This document shows, one piece after another, positions 34,825-43,281 of a stretch of 64,000 nt of DNA. Each line of letters opens with the position of its first letter. The stretch's first letter is position 1. The notes under the pieces were generated by a model. The model worked only from the letters and a program-made list of their open reading frames with translations. It searched no databases and had not been told where the DNA came from. Location: the NCBI RefSeq assembly GCF_000317435.1, contig NC_019751.1, forward strand, positions 1,488,001-1,552,000. The letters run 5' to 3'. The stretch comes from Calothrix sp. PCC 6303 (GTDB lineage Bacteria > Cyanobacteriota > Cyanobacteriia > Cyanobacteriales > Nostocaceae). The translations under genes were made by a program, and so were the position numbers.

Positions 34825-37173
34825 ATGACCGCCTCATCCGCAGTTCCTTTTTCTCCGGCAGAAATCGCCAGCCAAGGTATTAAGCCCGAAGAATACCAAG
34901 ATATTGTCGCCCGCTTAGGAAGACATCCGAATAAGGCTGAGTTAGGTATGTTTGGTGTAATGTGGTCGGAACATTGCTGTTATAAAAATTCCCGACCTTT
35001 ATTAAAGCAGTTTCCCACCACTGGTAAACGGGTTTTAGTCGGTCCCGGTGAGAATGCTGGGGTTGTAGACTTGGGTAATGGGTTACAACTGGCTTTTAAA
35101 ATTGAATCCCATAACCACCCCTCCGCTGTTGAACCATTTCAAGGTGCAGCAACTGGTGTTGGGGGGATACTCAGGGATATCTTTACTATGGGTGCGCGTC
35201 CCATTGCGGTGTTAAATTCCCTGCGATTTGGTTCGTTGGAGGATGCCAAAACCCGCAGATTATTCCAAGGAGTTGTAGCAGGTATTTCCCATTACGGGAA
35301 TAGTGTGGGAGTTCCTACTGTTGGTGGTGAAGTTTATTTTGATCCGGCATATTCTGGCAATCCCTTGGTAAATGTCATGGCATTGGGGTTGATGGAAACA
35401 CCCGAAATTGTCAAATCTGGTGCTGCTGGACTGGGCAACCCCGTGTTGTATGTTGGTTCCACCACTGGACGCGATGGGATGGGTGGGGCAAGTTTTGCCA
35501 GTGCCGAATTAAGTGATGCTTCCCTGGATAATCGTCCTGCGGTACAGGTTGGAGATCCTTTTTTAGAAAAATCCCTAATCGAAGCTTGCTTAGAAGCCTT
35601 TAAAACTGGTGCAGTTGTGGCAGCCCAAGATATGGGCGCGGCAGGAATCACCTGTTCCACGGCGGAGATGGCAGCTAAGGGTGGTGTAGGAATTGAGTTT
35701 GATTTGGATAAAATCCCCGTGCGAGAACTGGGGATGGTTCCCTACGAATACTTACTTTCAGAATCCCAAGAAAGGATGCTGTTTGTGGCACACAAAGGAC
35801 GGGAACAGGAATTAATTGATATTTTCCATCGTTGGGGTTTACAGGCTGTTGTGGCGGGAACTGTAATCGAAAATCCCATCGTCAAAATTCTCTTTGAAGG
35901 AAAAGTGGCAGCGGAGATTCCCTCTACCGCTTTGGCTGATAATACCCCAATTTATCACCGAGAATTAATGGCAGAACCTCCCGAATATGCCCGTACAGCT
36001 TGGGAATGGTCAGCAGATAGTTTACCAGTTTGCACGGTGGCAGGAATTGAAGTTCAAGGTAAACAGCACAGTTGGAATGATGTTTTATTAACTTTGCTAG
36101 ATACCCCCACCATTGCTTCTAAACGCTGGATTTATCGCCAATATGACCACCAAGTTCAAAATAATACGGTGATGTTACCAGGTGGTGCAGATGCGGCTGT
36201 GATTCGTTTACGTCCCCTAGAACAAAAAGAGGGAGCGGTAATATCCAATACTTTTACAGGGGTGGCGGCAACGGTAGATTGTAACCCCCGTTATGTTTAT
36301 TTAGATCCTTATGAAGGTGCTAAGGCAGTTGTGGCAGAAGCTGCAAGAAACCTCTCCTGCGTAGGGGCAGAACCAATTGCCGTGACAGATAATTTGAATT
36401 TTGGTAGCCCAGAAAAACCGATTGGTTACTGGCAGTTACACGAAGCTTGTCGCGGTTTGGCAGAAGCATGTGGGGAGTTGGAAACACCTGTAACAGGGGG
36501 AAATGTTTCTTTGTATAATGAAACTCTCGACTCTCAGGGAAATCCACAACCTATTTATCCCACGCCTGTAATTGGGATGGTTGGTTATATAGCTGATTTG
36601 AGTAAAGTGTGTGGTCAAGGTTGGAAAAACGCAGGTGATATTATTTACCTATTGGGAACCCCTGTAGAATCTAAAGTCGAATTAGGTGCTTCCGAATATT
36701 TAGCCACAATCCACAACACTGTTGCCGGGAAACCACCCCGTGTCAACTTTGAATTAGAACGTACTGTACAAAAAGCTTGTAGGGAAGGAATTCATCAAGG
36801 TTGGGTAAATGCAGCACATGATTCTGCTGAAGGTGGGTTGATTGTCGCTGTGGCAGAATCTTGTATTTCGGGAAACCTAGGGGCAAAAATTCAGCTAAAT
36901 TTACCTGGTGATATTTCTGGGTTGCGCTGGGATGAGGTTTTATTTGGTGAAGGTGGTGCGAGAATTTTGGTTTCAGTACCTCTTGTGCATCAACAAGCTT
37001 GGGAATCTTATTTGGGGGAAAATTTAGGTAATCAATGGCAACAATTGGGTACAGTGGAAAGTCAAGATCAAGGGTTGCAAGTTTTCACTACAGACAGTCA
37101 AAGCTTGGTAGAAGTAGAGTTGAAAGTAATATGCGATCGCTTTCTCAATGCAATCGAACGACGGTTAGGTTAG
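34825..37173 (+). CDS. purL: Phosphoribosylformylglycinamidine synthase subunit PurL
   Basis: The 782-residue protein catalyses the fourth step of purine synthesis, FGAR to FGAM with ATP and ammonia. Motifs include [81 protein letters not shown] and HDSAEGGL. It is the small PurL type that needs separate PurS and PurQ, which are not adjacent. purF follows 173 bases downstream on the same strand, so a purine operon is likely. Confidence 0.96.
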   Translation: MTASSAVPFSPAEIASQGIKPEEYQDIVARLGRHPNKAELGMFGVMWSEHCCYKNSRPLLKQFPTTGKRVLVGPGENAGVVDLGNGLQLAFKIESHNHPSAVEPFQGAATGVGGILRDIFTMGARPIAVLNSLRFGSLEDAKTRRLFQGVVAGISHYGNSVGVPTVGGEVYFDPAYSGNPLVNVMALGLMETPEIVKSGAAGLGNPVLYVGSTTGRDGMGGASFASAELSDASLDNRPAVQVGDPFLEKSLIEACLEAFKTGAVVAAQDMGAAGITCSTAEMAAKGGVGIEFDLDKIPVRELGMVPYEYLLSESQERMLFVAHKGREQELIDIFHRWGLQAVVAGTVIENPIVKILFEGKVAAEIPSTALADNTPIYHRELMAEPPEYARTAWEWSADSLPVCTVAGIEVQGKQHSWNDVLLTLLDTPTIASKRWIYRQYDHQVQNNTVMLPGGADAAVIRLRPLEQKEGAVISNTFTGVAATVDCNPRYVYLDPYEGAKAVVAEAARNLSCVGAEPIAVTDNLNFGSPEKPIGYWQLHEACRGLAEACGELETPVTGGNVSLYNETLDSQGNPQPIYPTPVIGMVGYIADLSKVCGQGWKNAGDIIYLLGTPVESKVELGASEYLATIHNTVAGKPPRVNFELERTVQKACREGIHQGWVNAAHDSAEGGLIVAVAESCISGNLGAKIQLNLPGDISGLRWDEVLFGEGGARILVSVPLVHQQAWESYLGENLGNQWQQLGTVESQDQGLQVFTTDSQSLVEVELKVICDRFLNAIERRLG

Positions 37174-37346
37174 AAGAGTCCCAAATTTGATCACGACAAC
37201 TTTAAACGCGATGAGCGAAAATTGCGGTAATGTCTTAATAGATGATTAAAGATTTGTTAAGAGAACTTCGATTATCTACTCCGCTGTTATAGCCACGCTT
37301 TTCACGTATCCCTTACTTGACGCTTTCATCAGGAGCATTTGCCAGC

Positions 37347-38843
37347 ATGATTCCCGACCATCCCGTCACCTCTAACTTGAATCTTCAATCTATTGAAAAT
37401 TCAGAAAATCAAGATAACGCACCAGATAAGCCAGAAGAAGCTTGCGGCGTTTTTGGTATCTTTGCACCAGGAGAAGATGTTGCCAAACTAACATACTTTG
37501 GCTTATTTGCACTTCAACATCGGGGACAAGAATCGGCTGGGATAGCTACCTTTGAAGGCGAAAAGCTGCATATCCGCAAAGATATGGGCTTAGTATCCCA
37601 AGTGTTTAATGAAACTAATCTCAAGGAATTACCCGGTTTCATCGCTATCGGTCATAACCGCTATTCCACCACTGGTTCCAGCAAAAAAGCCAATGCTCAA
37701 CCCGCTGTCTTAAAAACTAGATTAGGTTATGTAGCATTAGCACATAACGGCAATTTAGTCAATACAATAGATTTGCGAGAAGAACTAGTTGAACAGGATT
37801 GTCAGTTAATGACAACGACAGACTCAGAAATGATCGTTCATGCGATCGCAGAAGAAGTCAACAACGGTTTAGACTGGCTAGAAGGAACAATCAAAGCCTT
37901 ACACCGTTGCAAGGGTGCATTCAGTTTAGCGATCGCTACTCCCACCGGAATCATGGGAGTGCGCGATCCCAACGGCATTCGTCCCCTAGTAATTGGCACC
38001 ATCGGCGAAAATCCGGTGCGCTACGTCCTCGCATCTGAAACCTGCGGCTTAGATATCATCGGTGCCGACTATCTGCGCGATGTCAAACCAGGAGAACTAG
38101 TTTGGATTACAGAATCTGGTTTAACATCACATCATTGGAGCAATCAACTTGAACGTAAATTATGCATCTTTGAGATGATTTACTTTGCCCGTCCAGATAG
38201 CATCATGCATGATGAAACACTATATAGCTATCGAATGCGCTTAGGACGACGACTTGCCGAAGAATCTCTTGTAGATGCAGATATAGTCTTTGGTGTACCA
38301 GATTCGGGAATCCCAGCAGCCATAGGTTTTTCCCAAGCTTCTGGTATTACCTATGCCGAAGGATTAATTAAAAACCGTTACGTTGGACGAACATTTATCC
38401 AACCAACCCAAGCAATGCGGGAGTCGGGAATCAAAATGAAACTCAATCCCCTTAAAGATGTCCTCAAAGGAAAACGCGTCATCATCATCGATGATTCTAT
38501 CGTGCGAGGAACCACCAGCCGTAAACTAGTTAGAGCTATCCGCGACGCAGGTGCAATAGAAGTGCATATGCGGATTTCCTCTCCCCCAGTCACCCACCCC
38601 TGTTATTATGGAATTGACACCGACACACAGGATCAATTAATTGCAGCCACAAAAAGCATACCCGAAATAGCCCAGCAACTAGAAGTCGATTCCCTCGCTT
38701 ACCTCAGTTGGGAAGGAATGCTAGAAGAAACTAAAGAAAATACAAACAGTTTCTGTTCTGCTTGCTTTACAGGATCTTACCCAGTTCCTTTACCTGAAAG
38801 TTTGAAGCGTTCAAAACTAATTTTGGAAAAAGCAACAGTCTAA
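37347..38843 (+). CDS. purF: Amidophosphoribosyltransferase (PurF)
   Basis: The 498-residue enzyme makes phosphoribosylamine from PRPP and glutamine, committing flux to purines. ATG 37347 has AGGAG eleven bases upstream and is preferred over an in-frame TTG at 37317. A ~32-residue propeptide precedes Cys33 in EEACGVFGIF, the nucleophile exposed by processing. The Ntn-hydrolase domain shows LFALQHRGQESAG and HNRYSTTGSS, and the PRPP loop is VIIIDDSIVRGTTSR. Late Cys residues (HPCYYGID, NSFCSACFTG) fit the [4Fe-4S] type. It follows purL. Confidence 0.96.
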   Translation: MIPDHPVTSNLNLQSIENSENQDNAPDKPEEACGVFGIFAPGEDVAKLTYFGLFALQHRGQESAGIATFEGEKLHIRKDMGLVSQVFNETNLKELPGFIAIGHNRYSTTGSSKKANAQPAVLKTRLGYVALAHNGNLVNTIDLREELVEQDCQLMTTTDSEMIVHAIAEEVNNGLDWLEGTIKALHRCKGAFSLAIATPTGIMGVRDPNGIRPLVIGTIGENPVRYVLASETCGLDIIGADYLRDVKPGELVWITESGLTSHHWSNQLERKLCIFEMIYFARPDSIMHDETLYSYRMRLGRRLAEESLVDADIVFGVPDSGIPAAIGFSQASGITYAEGLIKNRYVGRTFIQPTQAMRESGIKMKLNPLKDVLKGKRVIIIDDSIVRGTTSRKLVRAIRDAGAIEVHMRISSPPVTHPCYYGIDTDTQDQLIAATKSIPEIAQQLEVDSLAYLSWEGMLEETKENTNSFCSACFTGSYPVPLPESLKRSKLILEKATV

Positions 38844-38857
38844 AAGCCATCGCGAAG

Positions 38858-38886
38858 TTGGGGCAGACAACTGTTTGCCCCCACGG
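38858..38886. terminator. Palindrome between convergent purF and hisG
   Basis: GGGGCAGACA and TGTTTGCCCC form a stem between the convergent purF and hisG stops, and a near copy lies at 52167-52186. It may act as a bidirectional terminator or simply be a dispersed repeat. No long T-run is present. Confidence 0.5.
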
Positions 38887-38895
38887 GATATGATC

Positions 38896-39543
38896 TCAAC
38901 TAGCAGTTAATAACATTTCTGCCCGCAACTTCTCAACAACATCCCCCAAGTTTCCTGTATTCAAACGGTAGCTTAATGGGTGAGCAATTAGTCTGGCAGT
39001 ACTTTCATAAAGGGTTTCAATTTCAATTAATCCATTTTCCTTCAAAGTCCGCCCTGTGGACACAATATCAACAATTGCCTCCGACATTCCGGTAATTGGA
39101 CCCAACTCTACCGAGCCTGATAAAGGTACAATTTCTACAGGTAAATCCAGGCTATGGAAATATTCCCGCGCACAATTTACATATTTTGAAGCTACTCTTC
39201 CATTTGCTGGTAAATCTAAAGGTGAACGATAGGAACTAGATTCTGGAACTGCCACCGAAAGCCGACAATAGCCAAATTGTAAATCTACCAAGTGTGCAAC
39301 ATTAGGTTTTTTCTCCCGTAGCACGTCGTAACCAACTATACCCAATTGCGCCTGCCCATATTCTACATATACAGGTACGTCTTGTGCCCTGACTAAAAGC
39401 CCCTTTGCCTTACCACTAGCATCAGGAATTTGTAATTGACGAGTACCTGAGTCTAAAAAGGCACTAAAATCTAATCCAGCAATTTTTAGTAGGCGAATTG
39501 TATTTTTGAGTAATTCCCCTTTCGGTAAAGCAACGGTAATCAT
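38896..39543 (-). CDS. hisG: ATP phosphoribosyltransferase, short form
   Basis: The 215-residue enzyme joins ATP and PRPP in the first step of histidine synthesis. It starts [19 protein letters not shown] and carries [15 protein letters not shown] and the PRPP-binding [16 protein letters not shown]. It lacks the C-terminal regulatory domain of the long form, so it should work with the HisS-like partner HisZ encoded elsewhere. It is convergent with purF. Confidence 0.95.
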   Translation of the reverse strand: MITVALPKGELLKNTIRLLKIAGLDFSAFLDSGTRQLQIPDASGKAKGLLVRAQDVPVYVEYGQAQLGIVGYDVLREKKPNVAHLVDLQFGYCRLSVAVPESSSYRSPLDLPANGRVASKYVNCAREYFHSLDLPVEIVPLSGSVELGPITGMSEAIVDIVSTGRTLKENGLIEIETLYESTARLIAHPLSYRLNTGNLGDVVEKLRAEMLLTAS

Positions 39544-39684
39544 AAAAAATTCTATTTTGGGCTTGGTTTTGGAATAGGAATTACTTGTACGAGAATCAGT
39601 ACTTAGGTATCAAGCCAAAATAATCTCAATTCCCCGACTCATAACAGAATAACAGACTCTTGAGTGACATATTTAGGAAAACCA

Positions 39685-41979
39685 TTAATAATTTTTAGGG
39701 GAATTTTCTGCATATACAAAAACAGGTACTCTTTTAAAAGCAGGTGTACCAGATCGCTTATCTACTGCTGGGTTAAAAATTACATTTACTTCAGGGTAAA
39801 ACATCAGTGCAGCACCTGGACGCACTGCCCCGTATATAATTTCCACATTTTCTAATTTACCTGCATTGCCCTCAACTGTAACCCGTTGATGTTCTTGTAA
39901 TCCAATTTTTTCTAAATCAATTCGATTCATTAAAATGCAGTTACGGTGGGGTATTCCTCGATACTTATCTTCTATTTGATAAACCACAGTATTGTGCTGG
40001 GCATAGCTGCGCCCTGTCATTAAAGCTACAACGATTCCTTGATGATTTTCAGCCCCAGCAAAGGTTTTTTGGTGTGGGAGGGTTAGTTGTGGCAATGGTG
40101 TCACAAACATCTTGGCTTTGCCGGAAGGAGTGGGAAAGTGAGGTGTAGTGAGAATGCGATCGCTAATTGTAAATTCTTCTTTAGTTTCGTCGATTGTTGC
40201 CATTTTCTCGAATCCGGGAACAGTTTCTGCAATTAATTGCCGGATAAATTTGGTGTCTTGAAGTCTGCGCCAATCTACCGGGTATTCTCCGTGAATTCGA
40301 TGAGCCAACTCGGTGAGAAATTTCACTTCAGGAATCAAATCAGCATCTTGAAGATGGGTTTTTCCTTCATCATTCAGACGGACAAAGTTATTACCCGATT
40401 CAACGGTTGTTTTGTGGGGGTTTTCAAACCGATTCAATACGGGGATAACAATTGTATTCTGCTTGGCTAATCCGTGAAAATGTCCTAAATTGGGTTTTGT
40501 GGCGAGGTAAACGATAGTTTCGATTTTACCTAAAGCCCGTTTTGCTTGGGTTGAATCTGGGTTAGCTGCGTACAAATTTCCACCCAAACAAATCAGGGTG
40601 TCTACCTTGTGATCGTCGGCAGCTTCAATTAAGGAACGAGTATCATAGCCTTTTACAGAACTCAAAGAACGACCTAAAAGCTTTTCTAAGGCTTGTTGAA
40701 GTCCTTTTTTGATTTTTTGAGTAGTTACACCCATTGAGCCGAATCCCTGGACGTTTGAGTGTCCTCTGACAGGCATTAAACCTGCACCCTCTCTCCCAAT
40801 ATTGCCGCTAATTAACGCAGTGTTACAAATACTAAAAACGTTATCCACACCATTATCATGTTGGGTGATTCCCATTGCCCAGGCAAAAACAACCCCTTTG
40901 GCATCGGCTATTATAGTTGCTGCCGCTTCAATTTCGTTTTGCGATACTCCACAAATTTCAACGATGGTTTCCCAAGAGGTTGAGCGAGCGTTTTCAACTA
41001 CTGGTTCCCATCCTTCGGTGTGAGCTTGGAGAAACTCTGTTTTGATGTGTCCTGTTTCGATTAATGCCTTTTGAATCCCAGTAAATAGTACCGAATCACT
41101 ACCAGGAATTGGTTGGAGATATAGGGAAGCAATATCAGAACCTGGTACTAGAGATTTGACGGGGAAAGCAGGAGAACCGAATTTAACTAAGCCGATTTCC
41201 ATCATCGGATTAATCACAATTATTTTGCCACCGTGGCGGCGTAGTTCGATCAACTCATTCATTAAACGAGGATGGTTGTAAGCAGAATTTGATCCTGCCA
41301 ACACTACGCAATCTGATTTTTTCAAGCTTTCTAAACTTACAACCGATGTTTTTGTCGCAAACATCTGCTCAAGTCCGTAAGTTGAGGGACTATGGCATAA
41401 ATCTGAGCAATCAGCTAGATTATTTGAGCCAAGCGATCGCATTATCAGTTGAAGTAGGAATGCTGCTTCATTGGAAGATCTGCCAGAACTGTAAGAAGCT
41501 ACTCTTTCCGGGGTTTTACGAAAACCCTCTGTCACTATCTCATAAATTTCTGACCAAGAAATCCGCTCATAGTGGGATTTACCTGCTCGTAAAATCATCG
41601 GAAAACTCAACCTTCCTAACCTATCTGCTTCCAGTGAGGTGAGTTTTTGCAATTCTTCAATGGTGCGTTGCTCAAAAACTTGAGATTTGATACCTGGTTT
41701 AATTTCTGCCGAAATTGCCTCAACACTTTTCATACAACGCTGAAGTTTTTCACCTTCTTCGTTGGTAAAGCCACCTTTTTGTCCTCCGGTACCCCAAGAG
41801 CAAGATAAACAAGCACTATGATGAAGTAGAGTTTTCCAAAGTTTTGCTCCTTCGGGTGAAAGTGTATGCTCTGCCCAGTATTTAATCACAGGTAAGCCAC
41901 CACCTACATCTGGCGTTTCTGAGTTTTTGTCATCAAACGGAGGATACTGTTGGTTAGAATGCAATTTATCTTGACTCAT
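39685..41979 (-). CDS. Molybdopterin oxidoreductase, FdhF/YdeP family
   Basis: The 764-residue protein has HHSACLSCSWGTGGQKGG near residue 53 with a CxxC for an iron-sulfur cluster or its relic. A formate-dehydrogenase-like fold follows. ADCSDLCHSPSTYGLE places a Cys where the Mo ligand sits, and GITQHDNGVDNVFSICNTAL, GREGAGLMPVRGHSNVQG and a C-terminal molydopterin-binding domain (TGRSYAQHNTVV) are present. The YdeP group has unknown substrates and is tied to acid or oxidative stress in enterobacteria. No accessory fdh genes lie nearby, so electron partners are unclear. Confidence 0.88.
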   Translation of the reverse strand: MSQDKLHSNQQYPPFDDKNSETPDVGGGLPVIKYWAEHTLSPEGAKLWKTLLHHSACLSCSWGTGGQKGGFTNEEGEKLQRCMKSVEAISAEIKPGIKSQVFEQRTIEELQKLTSLEADRLGRLSFPMILRAGKSHYERISWSEIYEIVTEGFRKTPERVASYSSGRSSNEAAFLLQLIMRSLGSNNLADCSDLCHSPSTYGLEQMFATKTSVVSLESLKKSDCVVLAGSNSAYNHPRLMNELIELRRHGGKIIVINPMMEIGLVKFGSPAFPVKSLVPGSDIASLYLQPIPGSDSVLFTGIQKALIETGHIKTEFLQAHTEGWEPVVENARSTSWETIVEICGVSQNEIEAAATIIADAKGVVFAWAMGITQHDNGVDNVFSICNTALISGNIGREGAGLMPVRGHSNVQGFGSMGVTTQKIKKGLQQALEKLLGRSLSSVKGYDTRSLIEAADDHKVDTLICLGGNLYAANPDSTQAKRALGKIETIVYLATKPNLGHFHGLAKQNTIVIPVLNRFENPHKTTVESGNNFVRLNDEGKTHLQDADLIPEVKFLTELAHRIHGEYPVDWRRLQDTKFIRQLIAETVPGFEKMATIDETKEEFTISDRILTTPHFPTPSGKAKMFVTPLPQLTLPHQKTFAGAENHQGIVVALMTGRSYAQHNTVVYQIEDKYRGIPHRNCILMNRIDLEKIGLQEHQRVTVEGNAGKLENVEIIYGAVRPGAALMFYPEVNVIFNPAVDKRSGTPAFKRVPVFVYAENSPKNY

Positions 41980-42182
41980 GTGGCTTACCTAAAATTAATG
42001 ACCTTACTTATGGGCTACATCGATATTTACTTAAAGCTAACTTGAATATAATACTGATGAAATTAGTCTACGGAGAGATTCGGAATCAAGCTAGTACATG
42101 AAGCCAGAAGTAAGTAGACACGGAGTGCCAGAAGGGATAAAGCCGATAAAACAGGCTTTTCGCTTATTTTCAATGGTTGGCT

Positions 42183-43031
42183 TTAGTTAGGCTGACAAGT
42201 AGCTTGCGGATGTTTAACCAACCAACTATCAATGTCAGCTAATATCAAATCGGGAATTTCCCAAGGTAGTAAGTGGGCAGTATTTTGATAACAATGGGAT
42301 TGGCAATATTTTAGGTTTCTGGAGGTTTCCAAGCTAGAATTAGCAGTAATATGGCGGTCTTCAGCACCTACTAAGACTAAACTTGGACAGTGGATATTTT
42401 GGATTTCCGAAGTTTTATCATAACCAGAGCGAATCGCTTGCATCAAAGCACGAGTTGCACCAGCCGAAGTTTGGAGATATGCCGAAACAGCATCATTGGC
42501 GATATAACGGTAAGCTTGGGGGGTGTGTTTTTGGATAAGATAGCGAAAGAGCGATCGCTTACCAAATGTATTGATGTTCCAGCGCCAACCTGGCTTAATT
42601 AAATTGATAATTCCTGCTATTGCTGTAAATAAATTATCTTGCCAACTAATAGGGGGATGATTTCCATAGGGTTTTGCCGCAGTCGCTACCAAAATTAACC
42701 CTGTTACTCGTTCAGGCGATCGCAATGCCATTTCCATTGCCAAAATCCCCCCTAATGACCATCCCAATACCAGGCATTTTTCGATTTTATATTGCTCTAA
42801 AAGCCGCTCTAAATCATCTAAATGGTCTTCCATGTCAAAATTGCCCTGAAACCGACTTTTGCCATATCCTCGTAAATCTGGCGCAAAAGTTTGAAATCGT
42901 TTAGAGAGGTGATTGGTAAATACCGACATACTGGAACCCGAACCGGGATGACCATGTAAGCAGAGTATCGGAAAACCTTGCCCTTTGATATGGGTATTGA
43001 GATTAATAGTTTTTGTAGTCTGGTAAGACAT
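42183..43031 (-). CDS. Alpha/beta hydrolase
   Basis: The 282-residue protein has the fold's signature elements. The oxyanion region is LCLHGHPGSGSSM, the nucleophile elbow is GWSLGG with Ser92, and the likely acid is Asp225 (AEDRHIT) with His253 (TAHLLPWE). It resembles the esterase/haloperoxidase/epoxide hydrolase supergroup, and the substrate cannot be told. No signal peptide is present. It is divergent from the UPF0182 gene, with period-7 repeats between them. Confidence 0.88.
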   Translation of the reverse strand: MSYQTTKTINLNTHIKGQGFPILCLHGHPGSGSSMSVFTNHLSKRFQTFAPDLRGYGKSRFQGNFDMEDHLDDLERLLEQYKIEKCLVLGWSLGGILAMEMALRSPERVTGLILVATAAKPYGNHPPISWQDNLFTAIAGIINLIKPGWRWNINTFGKRSLFRYLIQKHTPQAYRYIANDAVSAYLQTSAGATRALMQAIRSGYDKTSEIQNIHCPSLVLVGAEDRHITANSSLETSRNLKYCQSHCYQNTAHLLPWEIPDLILADIDSWLVKHPQATCQPN

Positions 43032-43080
43032 TCAATTTTAAAGTTATAAATTCACGTTTAATTCTAGTTCAAACTCGCTA

Positions 43081-43163
43081 CTGCCCACTGCCTTGTTATA
43101 CGACAATTTCCCACACCCCTACTGCCCACTGCCTACTGCCTACTGCCTACTGCCCACTGCCTT
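43081..43163. repeat. Period-7 short tandem repeat (ACTGCCT/ACTGCCC)
   Basis: Units of seven bases alternate ACTGCCC and ACTGCCT, with at least six in a row at about 43121-43163 and two more at 43079. A similar run lies at 51150-51183. Heptameric STRRs are typical of filamentous cyanobacteria. Confidence 0.85.
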
Positions 43164-43281
43164 CTTCAATTTTCACTGTGTTGGAACCGCATAAAAACGG
43201 TAGCATATACAAAGATTCAAATACACTCAATAATCTGATCTATATTTTCCAAATATCATTGGATAGTGGGAAAGGGGTAAC

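Noticed and set aside
38858-38886. Possible regulatory RNA between purF and hisG
   Set aside because: The palindrome recurs at 52167-52186 next to unrelated genes, so it is a dispersed repeat or terminator.
43081-43163. Possible CRISPR array from regularly repeated units
   Set aside because: Units are seven bases with no spacers; it is a short tandem repeat. No CRISPR array was seen anywhere in the window.
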